Shown piece after piece: positions 9,145 to 18,406 of a DNA stretch of 64,000 bases. The translations under genes were made by a program, and so were the position numbers. Origin of the DNA: Acidobacteriota bacterium (GTDB taxonomy: Bacteria > Pseudomonadota > Alphaproteobacteria > Caulobacterales > Hyphomonadaceae); NCBI GenBank assembly GCA_016712445.1, contig JADJRB010000002.1:434001-498000 (forward strand). The letters run 5' to 3'. Positions within the stretch are counted from its first letter, which is position 1. The number at the start of each line of letters is the position of its first letter. The notes below the pieces were generated by a model that searched no databases, had not been told where the DNA came from, and was given only the letters and a program-made list of their open reading frames with translations.

Positions 9145-10614
9145 TCAGGCGGCGCCGGCCTGTATCTGGTCTTCAATGCGGCCGAGCGCTTCTGCGCGTC
9201 CGAGCCACTCCATCACCGGTGCCAAATCAGGAGCGGGAAGCCCGCCCGTCAATGCCGCCCGCAGCGGCGGTCCTATCTGCCCCATCGATAGGCCTGTTGC
9301 AGCGCAATATGTCGCGATTGCGTCTGAAATACTAGCTGTGGACCAAGACGCAAGCCCTGTCAGCGCCGGCAGAATTCCCTGCAGCCGCGCTATGCCTTCA
9401 GGCGAAAGTGCCTTTCTCGCATTCTTGGCGAGTTCCAACGGCCGGGCAGCGCGAAGAAAGCGAAATGCAGCGGCGAGTTCAACCAGCGTCGCGCCGCGAT
9501 CCTTGAGGTGGGGGAGGGCTGTGCGCACCCTTTCGGCCGCCTCGGGAGCGAGCGGGCCCTCAGCCGCGAGGAACGGCTGCAGCAACGCGAACAACCGGTC
9601 GTCATCAGCTTCACGGATGAAGTGTGCATTGACGGTGCCGAGCTTTTCGAGGTCCAGGCGCGCCGGCGCCTTGTTTATGCCGCCGAGATCGAAGAGGCGG
9701 ATCGCCTCGTCCTCGGTGAATATCTCCTGGTCGCCATGGCTCCAGCCGAGCCGGAGCAGGTAGGCTTTCATGCCCTCGGGCAGGTAGCCGAGGTCGCGGT
9801 AGACAGTCGTCGACAACGCGCCATGGCGCTTTGACAGCTTGGCGCCGTCATTGCCGTGGATCATCGGCAGGTGAGAGAAGTGAGGCACCTCCCAACCCAT
9901 CGCTTCGTAGATCGGGATCTGCCGAAAAGTGTTCCTCAGATGGTCGTCCCCGCGAATGACGTGGGTGACACCCATGTCGTGATCATCGACAACTACGGCG
10001 AGCATGTACGTGGGTGTGTTGTCCGCCCGCAGCAGAACGAGATCATCAATCTCGGAGGCCTGCACCCTGACGGTTCCCTGCACGCCATCGTCCACGATCT
10101 TTTCGCCGCCATCTGGCGCACGCAGCCGCACGGTGAACGCCGCGCCCGGTGACGGCGGGTCGCCGCCGTCGCGCCAAGGCGACCTGAACGGCGCGAGCAA
10201 AGCGCCGGCTTCAGCGAGGAGGGCCTGCCGGTCGGTGTCGGAAATACCTTCCTCCCGGGCCGCCAGACGTTTCTCTTCGCCGAGGTCTCTGCGGGCCTGG
10301 AGCTCTTCGGCAGTGACGTAGCAACGGAACGCTGTGCCGCGCGCAACCATTTCGTGGGCAACCGCGGCATGTCTGTCCGCGCCCTCTGATTGCATGACGG
10401 GCGACTCATCCGGCGTGAGGCCAAGCCAGTTCATGGCGTCCAGAATGGCGTTCGTGGCCTCCGCAGTGGAACGCTCGCGGTCAGTGTCTTCGATTCGAAG
10501 CAGGAACTTCCCACCGTGCCTTTTCGCGAAAAGGTAGTTGAAAAGCGCGGTGCGAGCCCCTCCAATGTGTAGCATCCCCGTAGGGGATGGGGCAAATCGC
10601 GTAACGACGCGCAT
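9145..10614 (-). CDS. gltX: Glutamate--tRNA ligase
   Basis: Class I aminoacyl-tRNA synthetase that charges tRNA-Glu. From ATG 10614 the product has 489 residues and begins MRVVTRFAPSPTG. The HIGH motif appears as HIGG in GMLHIGGARTALF (about residues 13-25), and the KMSKS motif as KLSKRHGA near residue 250. A C-terminal anticodon-binding domain follows. An upstream in-frame start would add 19 residues before the conserved N-terminus and is rejected. It is divergent from comEC, with 71 bases between the starts. Confidence 0.96.
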   Translation of the reverse strand: MRVVTRFAPSPTGMLHIGGARTALFNYLFAKRHGGKFLLRIEDTDRERSTAEATNAILDAMNWLGLTPDESPVMQSEGADRHAAVAHEMVARGTAFRCYVTAEELQARRDLGEEKRLAAREEGISDTDRQALLAEAGALLAPFRSPWRDGGDPPSPGAAFTVRLRAPDGGEKIVDDGVQGTVRVQASEIDDLVLLRADNTPTYMLAVVVDDHDMGVTHVIRGDDHLRNTFRQIPIYEAMGWEVPHFSHLPMIHGNDGAKLSKRHGALSTTVYRDLGYLPEGMKAYLLRLGWSHGDQEIFTEDEAIRLFDLGGINKAPARLDLEKLGTVNAHFIREADDDRLFALLQPFLAAEGPLAPEAAERVRTALPHLKDRGATLVELAAAFRFLRAARPLELAKNARKALSPEGIARLQGILPALTGLASWSTASISDAIATYCAATGLSMGQIGPPLRAALTGGLPAPDLAPVMEWLGRAEALGRIEDQIQAGAA

Positions 10615-11316
10615 GGTCAGGGATATCTCCGCAAAGTCGGTGGAACGGCTACCGACGGGGTGCAGAAACACGAGGATTTACCTGAGTGCAAGGGGGTGGG
10701 GCATCCGGAAAGAGCTTCTTCGGAGGCGCCTCGGCACTGGTCGGAATCGACGGGCGGCCGCTCCTGTTTTCCTTCGCACTGTGCGGCGGCGCGGCGGCCT
10801 ATTTTTCCCTGTCTTTTGAACCCTCTCAAGCGTTTTTGTGGGGATTGGCCGCCATGACCCTGGTGGTTTGGCTGGCGGCACGCCGTTGGTGCACTTCAGA
10901 TGTTGCGATCGCGTGCGCCGTCGTTTGCCTGGGGCTTTCCGCAGGGACACTCGCGGCCAGTCTGCGCGCAAGTCGGGTCGAGGCGCCAGTAGTCGAGGAA
11001 CAGTCGCGCCCGGCCATGCTCGAAGGATGGGTGCAGGACATCGAACCCGGCCGCAAGGGTGTGCGCTTGTTGATCCGCGTCCACTCGGTTGCGGGCATGG
11101 CAACCGACGACTGGCCGCGATACGTGCGGCTGACACATACCAGCCGGCTGGAAGTGGCACCGGGCCGGTTCGTCCGCTGCTGGGCCATGCTCCGGCCGCC
11201 GCCGGGCCCATCCATGCCGGGCGAGTATGACTTCCGCAGGCAAGCCTGGTTCGCGGAGTTAGGCGCGGTGGGTTACGTGCAGGGGCGCTGCCGAGGGGGC
11301 GCCTTGGGGGCGCCTA

Positions 11317-11332
11317 GAGCATCGCGCTTTCA
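11317..11332 (+). repeat. Left terminal inverted repeat of the IS630-family element
   Basis: GAGCATCGCGCTTTCA; matches the inverted right end at 13 of 16 positions. It overlaps the transposase stop codon (11330-11332). Confidence 0.75.
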
Positions 11333-12283
11333 TTTGGACGCATAGCCCGCGGCTTTGAAGAAGTTCCAGCATTCGGCTGGTGTGAAGAGCTTGCAGATAT
11401 CACCGATGGCGTCATTGAGGTCCTCAAAGGTTCGGGCGGCGGCGGCGCGGAGATGGGCTTTCAGCTTTGAGAAAGCCATCTCGATCGGGTTGAGGTCGGG
11501 AGAGTATTTCGGCAGGTAGAGGAACCACGCGCCACGTTCAGCGAGGGCGTCTTCGGCGCGCTGGCTGTAGTGGACGCTGAGATTGTCGAGGATGACGACA
11601 TCGCCGGGTGAGAGTGTCGGGGCGAGCTGGGTCTCGATGTAAACTTCGAACGCAGACCGGTTCATGGCGCCTTCGACGACCCAGGGCGCCGTGAGTTCAC
11701 CACAGCGCAGGCCTGCAATGAACGTCTGTGTACCCCATTTCCCGAATGGCGCCGTTGCTTTCAGACGCTTCCCGCACAGAGACCGTCCGCGAAGACGGCA
11801 CATGTTAGTCTTCACGGATGTTTCGTCGATGAAGACCAGACGACCGGGTTCGGCCTGCATCGCGGGCTGACGGTAGTGCTTCCAGTCCGCCCGGGCGGCT
11901 TTCACATCAGCGCGTTCTTGCTCCGCTGCCAGAAGCGCTTTTTTTATATGTGAACCCGGCCTGGCAGAGCACCCGGGAGAGCGATGCCGGTGCCGCCGTC
12001 ACCCCGTGCTCCGACGCCAGCCGGCGCGCCAATTCCGGCATCGTCCGTCCGGCTGCGCCTCAACCTCGCCAATCAAGAAATCCAGATATGGCGCCAGCTT
12101 GGCGTGCCGCCGGCCACCCACAGGGCGAGGCGTGACGCTCCCCGTCTCCTGCCACAACTTCAGCAGCTTCACCGCAAAGCTGGGGCTTACCCCAAACTGA
12201 CGTGCCGCGGCCTGCCGTGAGTTGCCCCGCTCAACAAACGCCACCACTCGGCGACGAAGATCCTTCGAATATGCCTCAGCCAT
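11330..12283 (-). pseudogene. IS630-family transposase, frame disturbed at two points
   Basis: DDE-superfamily transposase of about 318 codons. The N-terminal part (12283 down to about 12045) begins MAEAYSKDLRRRVVAFVERG and has a helix-turn-helix (SRQAAARQFGVSPS). The C-terminal part (from 11905) shows the catalytic-core segments VFIDETSVKTNM, VILDNLSVHYSQ and YLPKYSPDLNPIEMAFSKLK. Near 12045 one base is missing relative to the expected frame (QPDG then TMPELARRLASEHG resumes in another frame). At the run of seven A residues (minus strand, 11939-11945) one extra base moves the frame back to LLAAEQERADVKAARA. The two shifts cancel. Either the gene is damaged or, at the A run, translation slips; as read, no single frame gives a full transposase. 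Confidence 0.82.
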
Positions 12284-12344
12284 GAGCCACCTCCTGAAAG
12301 AAGTGAATCACAACCCGCTCAAACTGGGAATCTTTGATTCTGCG

Positions 12345-12360
12345 TGACCGCGCGACGCTC
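12345..12360 (-). repeat. Right terminal inverted repeat of the IS630-family element
   Basis: Read on the minus strand: GAGCGTCGCGCGGTCA, pairing with the left end at 13 of 16 positions. TA follows immediately at 12361-12362. Confidence 0.75.
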
Positions 12361-13829
12361 TAGCGATCTGCTCGGGCAGGCTACCTTGTGGCTCGGCGCT
12401 GCCCGCAGAAATCTTGGACTCCACGTGCACGAAGCGGCGGGCGAGCGCGCAGGTGGTTTTGCGGCTGCGCTCGTCTCCGGCGACCGTAGCTTCATGTCGA
12501 CAGAAGACTCCGAAGCGCTGCGGGATGCCGGCCTGTTCCATATCGTTTCGATTTCCGGCCTGCACCTCTCGATCGTGGGCGGGATCGTGTTCCTGCTGAT
12601 CAAGCGATGCCTTGTGTTCATAGAGCCTCTCGCGCTGCGTGTGCCCGTCCAGAAACCTGCGGCCATCGTGGCTACGCTTGCGTGTCTCGCCTACATGACT
12701 ATTTCGGGCGCGGCGGTGGAAACGCAGCGCTCATTTGTCATGATCGCCGTCGTGTTTGGCGCAGTGATTTTCGACCGCGCAGCAATCAGCCTGCGGACCT
12801 TTGCGATTGCCATGATGGTCGTTGTGCTGCTCCAGCCAGAAAGCGTCGTAACACCGGGTTTCCAGATGTCGTTTGCGGCTACCGGCGCGCTGGTTGCGGC
12901 ATTCGAGATGTGGCGCGACCGACGGGCGGGACGCGACCAGATTTTGGGCCCAATCGGCTTTGGCGCTGCGTCGGTGGCCGTTACATCTCTCGTCGCGGGG
13001 CTGGCGACCATGCCTTTCGCGGTTTTCCATTTCGACCGCGCGGCGCCCATCGGCTTCGCTGCGAATCTTGTGGCCACGCCCATCGTCAGCTTTCTCTCGG
13101 CGCCCACGGCGATCGCGGCGTTCGTGCTTGCCCCTTTTGGCCAAGCCGACCTGGGTCTACGCCTGTTCGGATACAGCCTCGAGTTATTACTTTGGGTTTC
13201 TCATTTCTTCGCGCAGTTTGCCGCCGAGACGGCCACGCCGAACCGCGCGATGCCAACGAGCGCGCTGATTGCTGCGACGCTTTCGCTGGCCGGATTCATG
13301 GCGGTGCGCGGGAGGCTCCGCTTGGTCGCGGTCGTCGCGCTTGCCGGCGTCTCGCTGGCCCTATGGGGAACGGCGCCAAGGCGGATCGCCCATTGGTCAA
13401 TTTCGGGCGACTTCTTCTACGCGCCTGACGCTTCGACGATCTTGAAACTCAACCTTGCTCACGGTGATGGCCTGTCGCCGCTCCGCTTTTCTGAAGCTTC
13501 CGGCTTCAATTGCAATAAAACCAGCTGTGAGCTTTCCGCCGTCGCGGGCACAAGCATCCAGATTACTCCGGGTGAGACACCGGATGTGTGCGTCTACGCG
13601 CGCGCCCTTGAACCGCCCGATGCGGCCCATTGCGCTGACGGAACTGGCAATCCGAGCTTACACTTACGCTGGCCCGAGGTTGTCGCCGCGGGTGGCCGCA
13701 CGGTTTATCTGGAGGGTGATAGACTGTTCACTATCGACGCGCCCGCCTGCGGGACAAGGCCATGGTATCCGTGCGCGAAGAACTCGATCCATGGCCCGTC
13801 GCGACCTGCCGCGCCGGACTGAACAGGCG

Positions 13830-14510
13830 TTACTCGTACTTGCGAACCAGTGAGACGAGACGCCCTTGCACCTCAACCCGGTCCGGCCCGAAGATCCGCG
13901 TCTCATAAGCCGGGTTGGCCGCCTCAAGCGCAACAGACGCGCCCTTGCGGCGCAGACGCTTGAGCGTTGCTTCCTCGCTGTCGATCAACGCCACGACGAT
14001 ATCGCCGGTCTGTGCGCTGTTGGTGCGCTTCAGGATGACAATATCACCGTTGAGGATGCCGGCCTGGATCATCGAGTCGCCCTGAACTTCGAGCGCGAAA
14101 TACTCGCCGCTGTCAGACACTTCGGTTGGTGCCGGCACATGGCCGTTGTCCTGCTGGATGGCCGAAAGAGGCGAGCCGGCAGCAATTCGTCCGACCAGCG
14201 GGATCATGCCCGGGCGGTATCCGTCCGCGACCTGGTTAGCCACGAGAGCTGGTTTGAACTCGCGGCGCGCCCGGCCAGCCGGAAGGGGGGCGGCCGAGTC
14301 CGGCAACTTCAACACTTCCAGCGCCCGGGCGCGGTTGGCGAGCCGGCGGATGAAGCCCCGCTCTTCCAGAGCCGTAATCAAACGGTGAATGCCGGACTTC
14401 GAGGCGAGGTCGAGCGCTTCCTTCATCTCGTCGAACGACGGAGAGACACCAGTCTCCCGAATGCGGTCGTTGATGAAAAGGAGCAGTTCTTTCTGCTTGC
14501 TCGTGAGCAT
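13830..14510 (-). CDS. lexA: SOS repressor LexA
   Basis: Represses DNA-damage genes and self-cleaves when stimulated by RecA filaments. It has 226 residues from ATG 14510: a winged-helix N-terminus (MLTSKQKELLLFINDRI), the cleavage site Ala-Gly in RIAAGSPLSAIQ near residue 115, the catalytic Ser in VQGDSMIQAG, and the Lys in the EATLKRLRRKG region. A longer frame reaches 14576 but runs through the operator region. A LexA box lies upstream. Its stop faces the comEC stop with a 7-base gap. It lies 85 bases after trpC, without the moaC-moeA pair found between them in Caulobacter. Confidence 0.95.
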   Translation of the reverse strand: MLTSKQKELLLFINDRIRETGVSPSFDEMKEALDLASKSGIHRLITALEERGFIRRLANRARALEVLKLPDSAAPLPAGRARREFKPALVANQVADGYRPGMIPLVGRIAAGSPLSAIQQDNGHVPAPTEVSDSGEYFALEVQGDSMIQAGILNGDIVILKRTNSAQTGDIVVALIDSEEATLKRLRRKGASVALEAANPAYETRIFGPDRVEVQGRLVSLVRKYE

Positions 14511-14547
14511 GGCGGCGGCCTTCCAGTGTGATTCTATGTTCACAACT

Positions 14548-14562
14548 GTTCTACGTGTGTTC
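14548..14562 (+). promoter_or_regulatory. LexA box (alphaproteobacterial type) upstream of lexA
   Basis: GTTC-N7-GTTC (GTTCTACGTGTGTTC), the direct-repeat operator known for alphaproteobacterial LexA. A third GTTC at 14538-14541 is one base out of register. The box is 37 bases upstream of the lexA start, as expected for autoregulation. Confidence 0.8.
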
Positions 14563-14595
14563 TCGTTTCGGGTCAACCGCCGGAGAGGGTGTAAA

Positions 14596-15390
14596 TCAGG
14601 TCGCCTGTCGCAATATCCGGGTAAATCCGGAACGATCGGTGCGTTTCATCAGACTTTCACCGATCAGGAACCTCCGGATACCGAACATCCGCAGGCGGTG
14701 GATATGATCCGGGGCCGAAATGCCGCTCTCGGAAATCAGATGCCGGTAGGTCGGCACACCTGGGGCCAATCGTTCGCTGGTGCCAAGGTCCGTCACCATC
14801 TTCTTCAGATCGCGGTTGTTGACGCCAATGAGCGGGGAGGGAAGGCGCAGGGCGCGTTCCAACTCTGCCTCGTCGTGAGTTTCGACGAGCACGTCCATGC
14901 CGAGATCAGTTGCGACCCGTGAGAGGTCCGCCGCGCAGGCATCGTCCACGGCGCTCATGATCACGAGAATACAGTCGGCTCCATGCGCGCGGCTCTCGAC
15001 GATCTGCAAAGGGTCGATCATGAAATCCTTGCGCAGCATCGGCAGGGAAACGGATGCGCGGATCGCCACGAAATCCGACAGCTTGCCGCCGAAGCTGGGC
15101 CCATCCGTGAGGACGGACAGGCAAGCCGCGCCGCCAGCCTCGTAGTCTCTCGCAATCGCCGTCGCGTCGGCGCCGGGAAGGATTTCACCGGCGCTCGGCG
15201 ACTTGCGCTTGATCTCGCAAATAAGGCCGTTTTCGCCCGTGGCCGCAACGGCGTCGAGCGCGGCAGCGAATCCGCGTGAAGCCGACTGCGCCCGGGCGTC
15301 CGCATGCAAACTCTCGAAAGTCCGCTCTGCCTTCAGCGCGCGAACTTCGTCGGCCTTGTATTCGAGTATGCGGTCCAGCGCCGTCGTCAC
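14596..15390 (-). CDS. trpC: Indole-3-glycerol phosphate synthase
   Basis: Closes the indole ring from CdRP in tryptophan synthesis. It is a 264-residue (beta/alpha)8 barrel. Motifs include EIKRKSPSAGEI (catalytic Lys), LRKDFMIDPLQI and LIGVNNRDLKKM. The start is GTG 15390, directly adjacent to the trpD stop at 15391. It is monofunctional, with no fused trpF. Part of the ppiD-trpEGDC run. Confidence 0.95.
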   Translation of the reverse strand: MTTALDRILEYKADEVRALKAERTFESLHADARAQSASRGFAAALDAVAATGENGLICEIKRKSPSAGEILPGADATAIARDYEAGGAACLSVLTDGPSFGGKLSDFVAIRASVSLPMLRKDFMIDPLQIVESRAHGADCILVIMSAVDDACAADLSRVATDLGMDVLVETHDEAELERALRLPSPLIGVNNRDLKKMVTDLGTSERLAPGVPTYRHLISESGISAPDHIHRLRMFGIRRFLIGESLMKRTDRSGFTRILRQAT

Positions 15391-16416
15391 TCAGCTTTCC
15401 CCTCTCGAGGCGCTCACAAGACGCTGCAATGCGTCGCGCGCACGCCCGGAATCGATAGCATCGGCCGCCATGTCGGCGCCTTGTTTAAGATCGCCGGCAC
15501 GGCCGAGCACGAGCAGGCCGGCCGCCGCATTGATGAGGACCATATCGCGGAACGGCCCGCTGTGCCCGTCGCAGAGGTCCATCAGGGCTTGCGCATTGCC
15601 CGCCGCATCCGAGCCTTCAAGCGTCGACAGCGGATGCGACCGCAATCCGGCGATGGCAGGTTCGATCTCGAATTCCCGAACGCCCGCTTCGGTGACTTCG
15701 CATACTTTTGTAACGCCCGAGATCGAGATTTCATCGACGCCGTCGACGCCGTGAACGATCCATGACCGCTTCGTGCCGAGCGTCTGCAACGCCTCGGCCA
15801 TAGGGCGCACCCATTGCGGGGCGAACACGCCAAGGATCTGGTGCTGCGCGTCGGCCGGATTCGTGAGCGGCCCCAGCAGATTGAAGATTGTCCGTATGCC
15901 AAGCTTTGCGCGCACGGGGGCAACGTGGCGCATGGCGGTGTGATGCGTGCGTGCAAACATGAAGCCGACGCCCGCGCGCTCAACACAGGCCCGCAGGGTC
16001 GCCTCGTCGATATCGAGATTGACGCCCAGCGCTTCCAGCACGTCGGCAGAGCCCGATTTGGGCGGGACGGAACGATTGCCGTGCTTGGCAACGCGGCCAC
16101 CCGCTGCGGCAATCACGATAGCACTCGCGGTCGAAGTGTTCAGGCTCTTCCACGGCAAGCCGCCGGTGCCGCATGTGTCCAGCAGAGGTCCGTCAATCTG
16201 AACTTTCCGCGCATGGCGGCGCATGATCGTCGCGCCTGCGACGAGCTCGCTGGCCGTTTCGCCGCGCACGGCGAGGCCCATCAGAAAGGCGCCAATCTCT
16301 TCAGGCGCCGCATCTCCCGAGAGCAGAACGTCGAACGCCCGCTCCAGATCACCGGCCCCGAGCGGTTCGCCGCGCGCAATCGCCTTCAGCGTGCTGGAAA
16401 GCGGCCCATCCGTCAT
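15391..16416 (-). CDS. trpD: Anthranilate phosphoribosyltransferase
   Basis: Transfers phosphoribose from PRPP to anthranilate. It has 341 residues, the usual length. The PRPP/Mg site is DTCGTGGLPWKSLNTSTA near residue 78; the stretch after GTGG differs from the common GTGGDGxxTFNIS form. VAKHGNRSVPPKSGSADVLE follows, a strong family signature. The ATG overlaps the trpG stop (ATGA). Confidence 0.95.
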   Translation of the reverse strand: MTDGPLSSTLKAIARGEPLGAGDLERAFDVLLSGDAAPEEIGAFLMGLAVRGETASELVAGATIMRRHARKVQIDGPLLDTCGTGGLPWKSLNTSTASAIVIAAAGGRVAKHGNRSVPPKSGSADVLEALGVNLDIDEATLRACVERAGVGFMFARTHHTAMRHVAPVRAKLGIRTIFNLLGPLTNPADAQHQILGVFAPQWVRPMAEALQTLGTKRSWIVHGVDGVDEISISGVTKVCEVTEAGVREFEIEPAIAGLRSHPLSTLEGSDAAGNAQALMDLCDGHSGPFRDMVLINAAAGLLVLGRAGDLKQGADMAADAIDSGRARDALQRLVSASRGES

Positions 16417-16985
16417 TTGCGGATCTGCGCCAGGAAATTCCGGAGCAATGCGTGCCCGTGCTCGGTCATGATGCTTTCGGGGTGAAACTGAACGCCGAAC
16501 ACCGGCCGTGAGCGATGATGCATCGCCATGATTTCACCGTCGTCCGTATACGCATCGGCGACAAGGACGGGAGGCAGGGTGGAAGGCTGAACAGCCAGCG
16601 AGTGATAACGCACCACGGTGTAGGAGTCCGGCAGGCCGTCGAAAAGCACACCTCCTTGGTGCGTGATACTCGAAATCTTGCCATGTCGGATTTCGCGGGC
16701 ACCGACAACATCGCCGCCAAACGCTTGCCCGATGGCCTGGTGGCCGAGGCAGACGCCGAGAATGGGCAGAGTTTCGGGTGCGCTGCGAATCAAGTCCAGG
16801 CAGATCCCCGCCTCATTCGGGGTGCACGGGCCGGGCGAAAGCAGGATGGCATCGGGCGCCAGCGCAAGGGCCTCGGCCACCGACAGTTCATCGTTGCGGA
16901 TCACGTGCGTGCGACTTCCCAGCTCCTCGAGATAGTGAACGAGGTTCCAGGTGAAGCTGTCATAGTTGTCGACGACGAGGATCAT
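16413..16985 (-). CDS. trpG: Anthranilate synthase component II (glutamine amidotransferase)
   Basis: Supplies ammonia from glutamine to TrpE. The 190-residue class I GATase starts MILVVDNYDSFTWNLV, has the nucleophile Cys in LGVCLGHQAIGQAFGG and the His-Glu pair in QFHPESIMTEHG. Four-base ATGA overlaps with trpE and trpD imply translational coupling. In many bacteria this subunit also serves folate synthesis (PabA); whether it does so here cannot be told. Confidence 0.95.
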   Translation of the reverse strand: MILVVDNYDSFTWNLVHYLEELGSRTHVIRNDELSVAEALALAPDAILLSPGPCTPNEAGICLDLIRSAPETLPILGVCLGHQAIGQAFGGDVVGAREIRHGKISSITHQGGVLFDGLPDSYTVVRYHSLAVQPSTLPPVLVADAYTDDGEIMAMHHRSRPVFGVQFHPESIMTEHGHALLRNFLAQIRK

Positions 16986-18406
16986 TGGTCGAACTCGTAG
17001 GCTGCCGACAATTCCGCAGCGCGTTTCAGTGCGCCGGACTTGTGCACGGTCTCGTCGTATTCGTATTGCGGATCGGAATCGAGCACGACCCCGCCGCCAG
17101 CCTGGATGTGCAGTTGGCCGTCCTTGATCACGGCCGTGCGCAAGGCGATGCAGGTGTCGAGGTCACCGTTCCAGCCGAAGTATCCCACAGCGCCGCCATA
17201 GATTCCGCGCCGCGAAGTCTCGACTTCGTTGATGATCTGCATCGCCCGGATTTTCGGGGCGCCGGAGACGGTCCCAGCGGGAAATCCGGCGAACAGCGCA
17301 TCAACTGCATCGAGCCCTTCGCGCAAGTCGCCTTCCACGTGGCTGACGATGTGCATCACGTGACTGTAGCGTTCGACAACGAACTGTTCCGTGACCGTGA
17401 CGCTGCCGTACTTTGCGACACGGCCAACGTCGTTGCGCCCCAGATCGAGCAGCATCAGGTGTTCGGCGCGCTCTTTCGGATCGTTCAGCAGGTCGCTGGC
17501 GCGCCGGGCATCCTCTTCCGCATCGCCGCTGCGCGGGCGCGTGCCCGCGATCGGACGGATGGCAACGCGGCCGTCACGCACGCGGACGAGTATCTCCGGG
17601 CTGGACCCCACGAGGCAGACATCCCCGAGATTCATGTGGAACATGAAGGCGGAAGGGTTGAGGCGCCGCAGAGCGCGGTAAAAGCTGATCGGCCGGCGCG
17701 CGAAGGGCGTCGAGAAGCGCTGGCTGGGTACCACCTGGAATATGTCACCCGCCTTGATGTAGTCACGGCAGGTTTCCACGACTTCGAAATATCGCTCTTT
17801 CGTCGTGTCCGAGGTGAGCGCGACTTCGCTCGGGACGCCGTCCTTGGGCGGGACCGAGGCGAGACGTTCCAGTCGTTGCTCGACCTGGTCGAGGAGCGCT
17901 TCGACTGACGCGCTGTCGCCTTCTTCGTGCCGGCCAACCAGGAGCAGCTCCTGGTACAGATGATCGAAGATCACGACCACGCGGGGCACCAGCAGAAGGG
18001 CTTCAGGTACGCCCAGCACATCGGGCCGCGTGATCTCCACCGGCTCGACATACTGGATCATGTCGTAACCAAGATAGCCGAAGGCGCCCGAAGCCATCGG
18101 CGGCAGATCCGAGGGTGCCTCGGCCCGGGCATCGTTCACGAACTGGCGCAGCGCGTCGACCGGTGTGCCGTCTAGGCGTGTGGCATTGTTGAAATCGACC
18201 GAGGGACTGGTTTCAGCCACGCCATTCAGTATCCGAAACCACCGCCCTGGCTCGATGCCGATAAATGAATACCGGCCAAGCCGCTCGCCGCCCGCAATCG
18301 ACTCGAAGAGGAAGCTGCCCGGCAATTCGGCGCCAAGCTTGAGCATTGCGCCTACCGGTGTCTCGATGTCTCCAATCCGCCGCCGGATGACTAGCCGGGC
18401 CGTCAT
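16982..18406 (-). CDS. trpE: Anthranilate synthase component I
   Basis: Converts chorismate to anthranilate, the committed tryptophan step. It has 474 residues. The N-terminal segment GSFLFESIAGGERLGRYSFI corresponds to the feedback-binding LLES region. The C-terminal chorismate-binding domain shows PIAGTRPRSGDAEEDARRA, LDLGRNDVGRVA and AGTVSGAPKIRAMQII. The start overlaps the ppiD stop by four bases, so no trp leader or attenuator can lie directly in front of trpE. Confidence 0.95.
   Translation of the reverse strand: MTARLVIRRRIGDIETPVGAMLKLGAELPGSFLFESIAGGERLGRYSFIGIEPGRWFRILNGVAETSPSVDFNNATRLDGTPVDALRQFVNDARAEAPSDLPPMASGAFGYLGYDMIQYVEPVEITRPDVLGVPEALLLVPRVVVIFDHLYQELLLVGRHEEGDSASVEALLDQVEQRLERLASVPPKDGVPSEVALTSDTTKERYFEVVETCRDYIKAGDIFQVVPSQRFSTPFARRPISFYRALRRLNPSAFMFHMNLGDVCLVGSSPEILVRVRDGRVAIRPIAGTRPRSGDAEEDARRASDLLNDPKERAEHLMLLDLGRNDVGRVAKYGSVTVTEQFVVERYSHVMHIVSHVEGDLREGLDAVDALFAGFPAGTVSGAPKIRAMQIINEVETSRRGIYGGAVGYFGWNGDLDTCIALRTAVIKDGQLHIQAGGGVVLDSDPQYEYDETVHKSGALKRAAELSAAYEFDQ

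Larger units (their letters stand above)
11317..12360 (-). mobile_element. IS630-family insertion sequence in comEC
   Basis: A 1044-base element bounded by imperfect inverted repeats beginning GAGCATCGCGC (left) and GAGCGTCGCGC (right). It is flanked by TA at 11315-11316 and 12361-12362, the TA target duplication typical of IS630/Tc1-mariner elements. It carries one transposase locus on the minus strand, and that reading frame is disturbed twice. The intact TA duplication and perfectly restorable host gene suggest a fairly recent insertion. Confidence 0.88.
10686..13822 (+). pseudogene. comEC: ComEC/Rec2 competence channel gene, interrupted by an insertion sequence
   Basis: ComEC forms the inner-membrane channel that takes up single-stranded DNA during transformation. 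The 5' part (10686-11316, GTG start) has two hydrophobic stretches and a DUF4131-like N-terminal region. The 3' part (12363-13822) holds the Competence domain with the family motif HIVSISGLHLSIVGG and many membrane segments. Removing 11317-12362 (the IS and one TA copy) joins GAP to SDLLGQATLWLG in frame, giving 2091 bases and 696 residues, a normal ComEC length. The 5' fragment now reads into IS sequence and stops at 11345. The gene should be inactive unless the element excises. No clear MBL-fold C-terminal domain is seen. Confidence 0.9.

Noticed and set aside
8088..9335. 415-codon plus-strand frame opposite gltA
   Set aside because: Antisense to the conserved citrate synthase; low-complexity Arg/His-rich translation.
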